Positions 60,221 to 64,000 of a stretch of 64,000 nucleotides of DNA are shown in pieces. The stretch's first letter is position 1, and the number at the start of each line of letters is the position of its first letter. The DNA comes from CAVZAB01 sp963773155 (lineage in GTDB: Bacteria; Pseudomonadota; Alphaproteobacteria; Rhizobiales; Beijerinckiaceae): positions 1-64,000 of the forward strand of contig CAVZAB010000004.1 in assembly GCA_963773155.1 (NCBI GenBank), in the 5' to 3' direction. The notes beneath the pieces are model-generated. The model ran no database searches and was not told the DNA's origin. It saw only the letters and a list, made by a program, of their open reading frames with translations. The translations under genes and the position numbers were made by a program.

Positions 60221-60680
60221 GCGCCGTGCCTCAGGCGCACATGCGCATAGATCGGCGAAACGCCCGGTACCGCGGCAAGCTTTGCCGCTCGCTAATCGAC
60301 GGCGGACTAAGCGTCCGGACGCTCAATAGGCGAGCAGCCGGATGACGATGATCGCGGCGCCGCCGAGTGCGAGCGTCAGCGCAAGCCGCAGCATGCTCGA
60401 GACATAATCGCGCAGGTGGCTGGGCGGCTGCACGGCGATGTGCCGATGCAACAGGTGGCGAGCCGGTCCGCTGGACCACCCGCGCACCGCCTGTGGAACG
60501 GAGTATTGGGATCTCGGCATTGTACTGGCCTCACGCTTTCCCCCTCGGCGCCCATGATTCGTTTACCATAAACTGGCGAATGATCGGTTAACAAAGCCGC
60601 CAAAGCGCTTTGCTTTTTTCTCTTATGTTTAATGGCCTGCGCGCGGCCGCGGCTTGGTCGGCCGAGAGGCGATGGCCGTT
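60221..60680 (-). other. intergenic with a possible small membrane protein
   Basis: A frame at 60323-60520 (minus strand, MPRSQYSVPQAVRGWSSGPA to LTLALGGAAIIVIRLLAY, 65 residues) ends in one membrane helix and could be a tail-anchored protein. There is no strong ribosome site. Nothing else in these 460 bases is recognisable. Confidence 0.4.
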
Positions 60681-61571
60681 TCAGCGCTTGCGGGCCGCGC
60701 CGATCTTAGTGACTGCGGCAGGCTTAGCGGTGCGGGTCTTTGAGGGCGCCTTCGGCTTTTCGGCCGGCGCGGTCGAGGCAGCCGGGCTCGCCCGTTCGGC
60801 TTCGATGCTCCGGCGCAGCGCCTCCATGATATTGACGACATTGTGCGGCTTGGCCTCGGGTCGCGTGGCGGCGGCAGGGCGACCAAGTTCCTTCGATTTC
60901 AACAGGTCGAGCACGGCGTTCTCGTAGCGGTCCTCGAAGGTCGAGGGATCGAAATGGGCCAATTTCCTATCAATGATTACCTCGGCGAGTTCCCGCATTT
61001 CGGCCGGCAGCTTGATGTCGGAAATCTCCTCGAAATAGATAGCGGGTTCCCGCACTTCGGCGGCGAACCGGATGGTCGTTGCGACAATCCCCTTGCCGAG
61101 CGGGCGCAGCAACACGGTCCGCTCGCGACGACCCATCACAACCCGGCCGAGCCCTGCCACTTTCTTGTCACGCATCGCATCGCGAATGACCGCGAAGGCC
61201 TCTTCCGACACCCTGTCCTCGGGCGCCAGATAATAGGGCGCGTCGAGGTAGCGCACATCGATTTCGGATTCTGGCACGAAACTGATGATGTCGATCGTCT
61301 GTGTGCTCTCGATCTTGATCGCATCGAGTTCGGCGTCATCGACAATAATGAAATTGTCCTTACCGACCGGGTAGCCCTTGACCTGGTCCTCGGTTTCGAC
61401 GACCTCCCCGGTTTCCGCGTCGACGAATTGCCGCTTGACCCGGTTACCGGTTTTGCCGTTCAGCGTGTTGAACGTCACCCGCGAGGCATTGCTGGTCGCC
61501 GGGTATAGCGCGATTGCGCAGGAGACCAGCGATAATTTGAGATAGCCTTTCCAATTCGGACGCGGCGCCAT
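60681..61571 (-). CDS. ku: non-homologous end-joining protein Ku
   Basis: The bacterial Ku homodimer that rings double-strand DNA ends and recruits LigD. The 296 residues begin MAPRPNWKGYLKLSLVSCAI ALYPATS, followed by VKRQFVDAETGEVVETEDQV KGYPVGKDNFIIVDD, typical of the Ku core beta-barrel, and FEEISDIKLPAEMRELAEVI. The C-terminal 40 residues are rich in lysine, alanine and proline, as in other Ku tails that bind DNA or LigD. GGAG lies ahead of the ATG. Ku and the BRCT-TPR gene share a 110-base divergent promoter region. Confidence 0.96.
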   Translation of the reverse strand: MAPRPNWKGYLKLSLVSCAIALYPATSNASRVTFNTLNGKTGNRVKRQFVDAETGEVVETEDQVKGYPVGKDNFIIVDDAELDAIKIESTQTIDIISFVPESEIDVRYLDAPYYLAPEDRVSEEAFAVIRDAMRDKKVAGLGRVVMGRRERTVLLRPLGKGIVATTIRFAAEVREPAIYFEEISDIKLPAEMRELAEVIIDRKLAHFDPSTFEDRYENAVLDLLKSKELGRPAAATRPEAKPHNVVNIMEALRRSIEAERASPAASTAPAEKPKAPSKTRTAKPAAVTKIGAARKR

Positions 61572-61681
61572 GACTTAACTCCGGACTATACTATCCCGAT
61601 CCGCCCATTTCTCTCGGCAATTTGCGGGGACATTCGGTAGGGCTTATAGCCTTACGGCCTAAATAAAAGCATAAGTGGGCG

Positions 61682-62773
61682 ATGGAGTCACTCGCGGGAC
61701 AACGGCTTTTCTTCTTCGGCCGGCTGCATGGTGTCACCCGGCGGCGGCTGACGGATCTGGTCGCCAAGGCTGGCGGATCAGTGGCCAAGAGCCTCAGCGC
61801 AAAAGCCACCCATATCGTCTTTGCCCATATGACGGCGCCGCTGACACTCGGCACCGCGCCGCCATTGTCTGTGCCCGACGGCGTGTCAGGCAATGTCGTC
61901 CGCCTCAGCGAACTCCAGTTCAAGCGCCGGGTCGGCCTTGCCGCCGCGCCGGGGACGGAGGCCCGCACCTTCTCGCGCGACAATCTCCTGCGCCAGCTCG
62001 GGCTCGACGTCGCCCTCGTTGAATGCCTCGAGCTTTATGACGTGCTCGAGCCAGTCGACGATGCATACAGCTACCGCGATCTTGCGAGCGCGCGCGAAGC
62101 CGCCCGGTTGATCGAGCGGGGTCTCGCCCTCGACGAAATTGTCGCCGCCGCTGCCATCATCCGGCGTCGCGGGTTGAGGCTCTGCGAGTCGCATCTGACC
62201 GAGGCGCCGTGGGGTGGCACGGTGCAGGAACTTGGCGGCCGCCTGATGGAGCTCGATGGGCAGTTCACCTTGCCGCTCGGCGAAGCGCCCTGTCATCTGT
62301 ATGACATCCTTGCCGATGCCGAGCGGCACGAAAGCGAAGGCGATATGGCGACCGCGGCAAGGCTCTATCGGATTGCCATTGACATCGATCGAACCGATCC
62401 GGTCCTGCCGTTCAACCTCGGCAATGTGCTCGATGCTCAGGGCCTCGCCGAGGAGGCGATCCTGAGCTATCAGCGGTCGCTCGCCTGCGCCCCGGATTTC
62501 GCCGACGCTTGGTACAATCTTGCCATCATCTACGGCCGCCGGGGGCGAACCGACGACGCCGCCACGAGTTACCGCAAGGCCCTGGAGGCCAATCCGGGAT
62601 ACGAGGACGCGCTCTATAATCTCGCTATGCTGCTGACCCAGTCCGGTTCCTACGCCGAAGCTCTGGCGCTGTGGGAGCGCTTCCTGGCGCTGGCGCCGTC
62701 GGGCGATCTGGCTCAGGCCCGTCGCTCGGCGCTGCTTTGCCGCCTTGAACTTGCAACGGCGGCGAAATCTTGA
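61682..62773 (+). CDS. BRCT-TPR protein in the end-joining locus
   Basis: A 363-residue protein with an unusual domain order. Residues 4-85 form a BRCT-like domain (LAGQRLFFFGRLHGVTRRRL, AKAGGSVAKSLSAKATHIVF AH), as in NAD-dependent ligases and DNA-damage proteins. Residues 95-190 resemble a MerR-type helix-turn-helix (FSRDNLLRQLGLD, YSYRDLASAREAARLIERGL ALDEIVAAAAIIR). Residues 205-350 are about three TPR units (LPFNLGNVLDAQGLAEEAIL, WYNLAIIYGRRGRTDDAATS, LYNLAMLLTQSGSYAEALAL). It lies between ku and ligD, pointing toward ligD with 73 bases between, and so probably works in end joining. No catalytic motif is seen. Confidence 0.75.
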   Translation: MESLAGQRLFFFGRLHGVTRRRLTDLVAKAGGSVAKSLSAKATHIVFAHMTAPLTLGTAPPLSVPDGVSGNVVRLSELQFKRRVGLAAAPGTEARTFSRDNLLRQLGLDVALVECLELYDVLEPVDDAYSYRDLASAREAARLIERGLALDEIVAAAAIIRRRGLRLCESHLTEAPWGGTVQELGGRLMELDGQFTLPLGEAPCHLYDILADAERHESEGDMATAARLYRIAIDIDRTDPVLPFNLGNVLDAQGLAEEAILSYQRSLACAPDFADAWYNLAIIYGRRGRTDDAATSYRKALEANPGYEDALYNLAMLLTQSGSYAEALALWERFLALAPSGDLAQARRSALLCRLELATAAKS

Positions 62774-62846
62774 AGCCGTCAAACCGCTTGCCGGCCGTGA
62801 CGGGTCGGGCTTAGCTGCACCGGCCCAGTTCATCGGTCGTAAGCCC

Positions 62847-64000
62847 ATGCCGCGACAACTCGAGCCCTATCGGCGCAAGCGTAATTTCTCGCGCAGCCCG
62901 GAACCCTATGGCGACGCTGCGCCGGAAGTGCCGGGCACCCGTTTTGTCGTCCAGAAACACGCGGCGCGTCGGCTTCACTATGATTTGCGGCTCGAACTCG
63001 ACGGCGTCTTTAAGAGCTGGGCCGTGACCGACGGCCCGAGCCTTGTGCCGGGCGAGAAGCGACTTGCCGTCGAGGTCGAAGATCATCCGCTCGACTATGG
63101 CGATTTCGAAGGCAAGATCGCCAAAGGCGATTATGGCGGCGGCACGGTCCTCATTTGGGATCGCGGCCAATGGTCGCCGGTTGGCGACCCAAACTTTGGC
63201 CTTGCCAAGGGGCACCTCGAATTCGAGCTCTACGGCGAAAAGCTGCGCGGCCGCTGGCATCTGGTACGCATGCGGCCTAAGGCCGGCGAGAAACGGTCGA
63301 ACTGGTTGTTGATCAAGGTGGACGACGGCGAGGCCCGGGCGGCGGGTTCCGGCGAAATCACCGAACAATTGCCCCGCTCGGTCGCCTCCAATCGGACGCT
63401 GGAAGCGATAGCGCGCGAGCCCGATCCAAAGCCCCGGCCGCGGCGCCGACCGGCGCCGCCGGCCGGCGAGCCCGCGCCGCCGCAAGCCCGCCTCGATCCG
63501 GCTAGCCTCGAGGGGGCCAAGCCGGCGCCCCTGCCGGTCTTCATCGAGCCGTGCCTTGCGACGCTGACCGCAAAGCCGCCTTCCGGCGAAAAGTGGATCC
63601 ACGAAATCAAGTTCGACGGCTATCGGCTGCAAGCGCGGATCAGCCGCGGCCGGATCAGCTTGCGGACCCGCAATGGTCTCGACTGGACCGAGAAATTCGT
63701 TGGCGCGCCCTTCATCGATACCCTGCGCCGTCTGGCCCTGTCGACCGGCATCATCGATGCCGAACTCGTCACCGAAACGGCGGGCGTGTCGGATTTTGCG
63801 CAGCTGCAGGCAGATCTCGCGCAAGGCAGAACCGACCGGCTGGTCGTCTACGCCTTTGATCTCCTACACCTCGACGGGTACGACCTGCGCGCCGTCGCCC
63901 TGGGCGCACGCAAAGTGGCGCTCGAGCGGCTGATCGGCGAGGCCAGTGCCCTGAGGTACAGCGCCCATATCGGTGAGGGCGGCGAAATTGTGCTGCGGCA
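62847..64000 (+). CDS. ligD: DNA ligase D, 5' part (3' end outside window)
   Basis: Multi-domain end-joining enzyme. Residues 35-155 are the 3'-phosphoesterase domain (QKHAARRLHYDLRLELDGVF, PGEKRLAVEVEDHPLDYGDF EG), placed at the N-terminus. A proline- and arginine-rich linker (residues 185-225) follows, then the ATP-dependent ligase domain with the nucleotidyl-accepting Lys255 in HEIKFDGYRLQ, RTRNGLDWTEKF and YAFDLLHLDGYDLR. The polymerase domain, if present, would follow outside the window. It is on the same strand as the BRCT-TPR gene and probably in one operon with it. Confidence 0.94.
   Translation, partial: MPRQLEPYRRKRNFSRSPEPYGDAAPEVPGTRFVVQKHAARRLHYDLRLELDGVFKSWAVTDGPSLVPGEKRLAVEVEDHPLDYGDFEGKIAKGDYGGGTVLIWDRGQWSPVGDPNFGLAKGHLEFELYGEKLRGRWHLVRMRPKAGEKRSNWLLIKVDDGEARAAGSGEITEQLPRSVASNRTLEAIAREPDPKPRPRRRPAPPAGEPAPPQARLDPASLEGAKPAPLPVFIEPCLATLTAKPPSGEKWIHEIKFDGYRLQARISRGRISLRTRNGLDWTEKFVGAPFIDTLRRLALSTGIIDAELVTETAGVSDFAQLQADLAQGRTDRLVVYAFDLLHLDGYDLRAVALGARKVALERLIGEASALRYSAHIGEGGEIVLR

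Noticed and set aside
61886..62848. Minus-strand frame opposite the BRCT-TPR gene
   Set aside because: No domain, no ribosome site, and the plus strand shows TPR periodicity.
62811..63824. Minus-strand frame of over 300 codons opposite ligD
   Set aside because: The plus strand carries clear LigD domains; the antisense frame is a by-product of high GC.

Overview
The window looks like chromosomal DNA of an alphaproteobacterium, most likely of the order Hyphomicrobiales. The signs are high GC, a Ku/LigD end-joining locus, a CIRCE-controlled groESL operon, a DUF429-type protein, a DUF1622 protein, and a hyp operon with an NHL-repeat partner of the kind seen with high-affinity [NiFe]-hydrogenases. 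A soil or peat Beijerinckiaceae- or Bradyrhizobium-like host fits, but this is inference.

The window has two very different halves. Positions 1 to about 36,450 are a decayed accessory region. Intact single genes (polyamine-type ABC permeases, an ADYC-domain protein, tungstate permease and binding protein, msrA, two exported epoxide hydrolases, hypC/D/E/F, a cupin, RidA, a [2Fe-2S] protein, a DOPA-dioxygenase family protein, a flavin monooxygenase) lie among at least twenty frameshifted, truncated or rearranged genes. The relics include a solute-binding protein, MerR, LuxR and ArsR-like regulators, two adenylate cyclases, hypA, a SIS-domain gene, an NHL protein and ChaC. There are also remnants of a group II intron reverse transcriptase, a serine resolvase, an IS630 transposase and an IS110 transposase.

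Positions 36,485 to 64,000 are compact and mostly intact: a Na/Pi cotransporter; a Tat-exported beta-carbonic anhydrase; CIRCE-groES-groEL followed by two small proteins, a mannose-6-phosphate isomerase, a GT4 glycosyltransferase (two frameshifts) and a GH130 phosphorylase; DUF1622; a fused membrane/spermidine-synthase protein; a four-gene TetR-HlyD-ABC efflux operon with an operator-like palindrome; a LivH permease carrying a lipoprotein-like N-terminal domain; a thiolase; and an end-joining locus with ku, a divergent BRCT-TPR gene and the 5' part of ligD.

The most interesting leads are the BRCT-(helix-turn-helix-like)-TPR protein between ku and ligD; the chaperonin operon that runs into mannose and mannoside genes; the short exported repeat protein beside the ADYC-domain protein; and the decaying hydrogenase-maturation locus. 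Several frameshifts fall at G/C runs, so sequencing error cannot be excluded for each one. Truncations, in-frame stops and joins between unrelated fragments show that much of the left half is truly degenerate.
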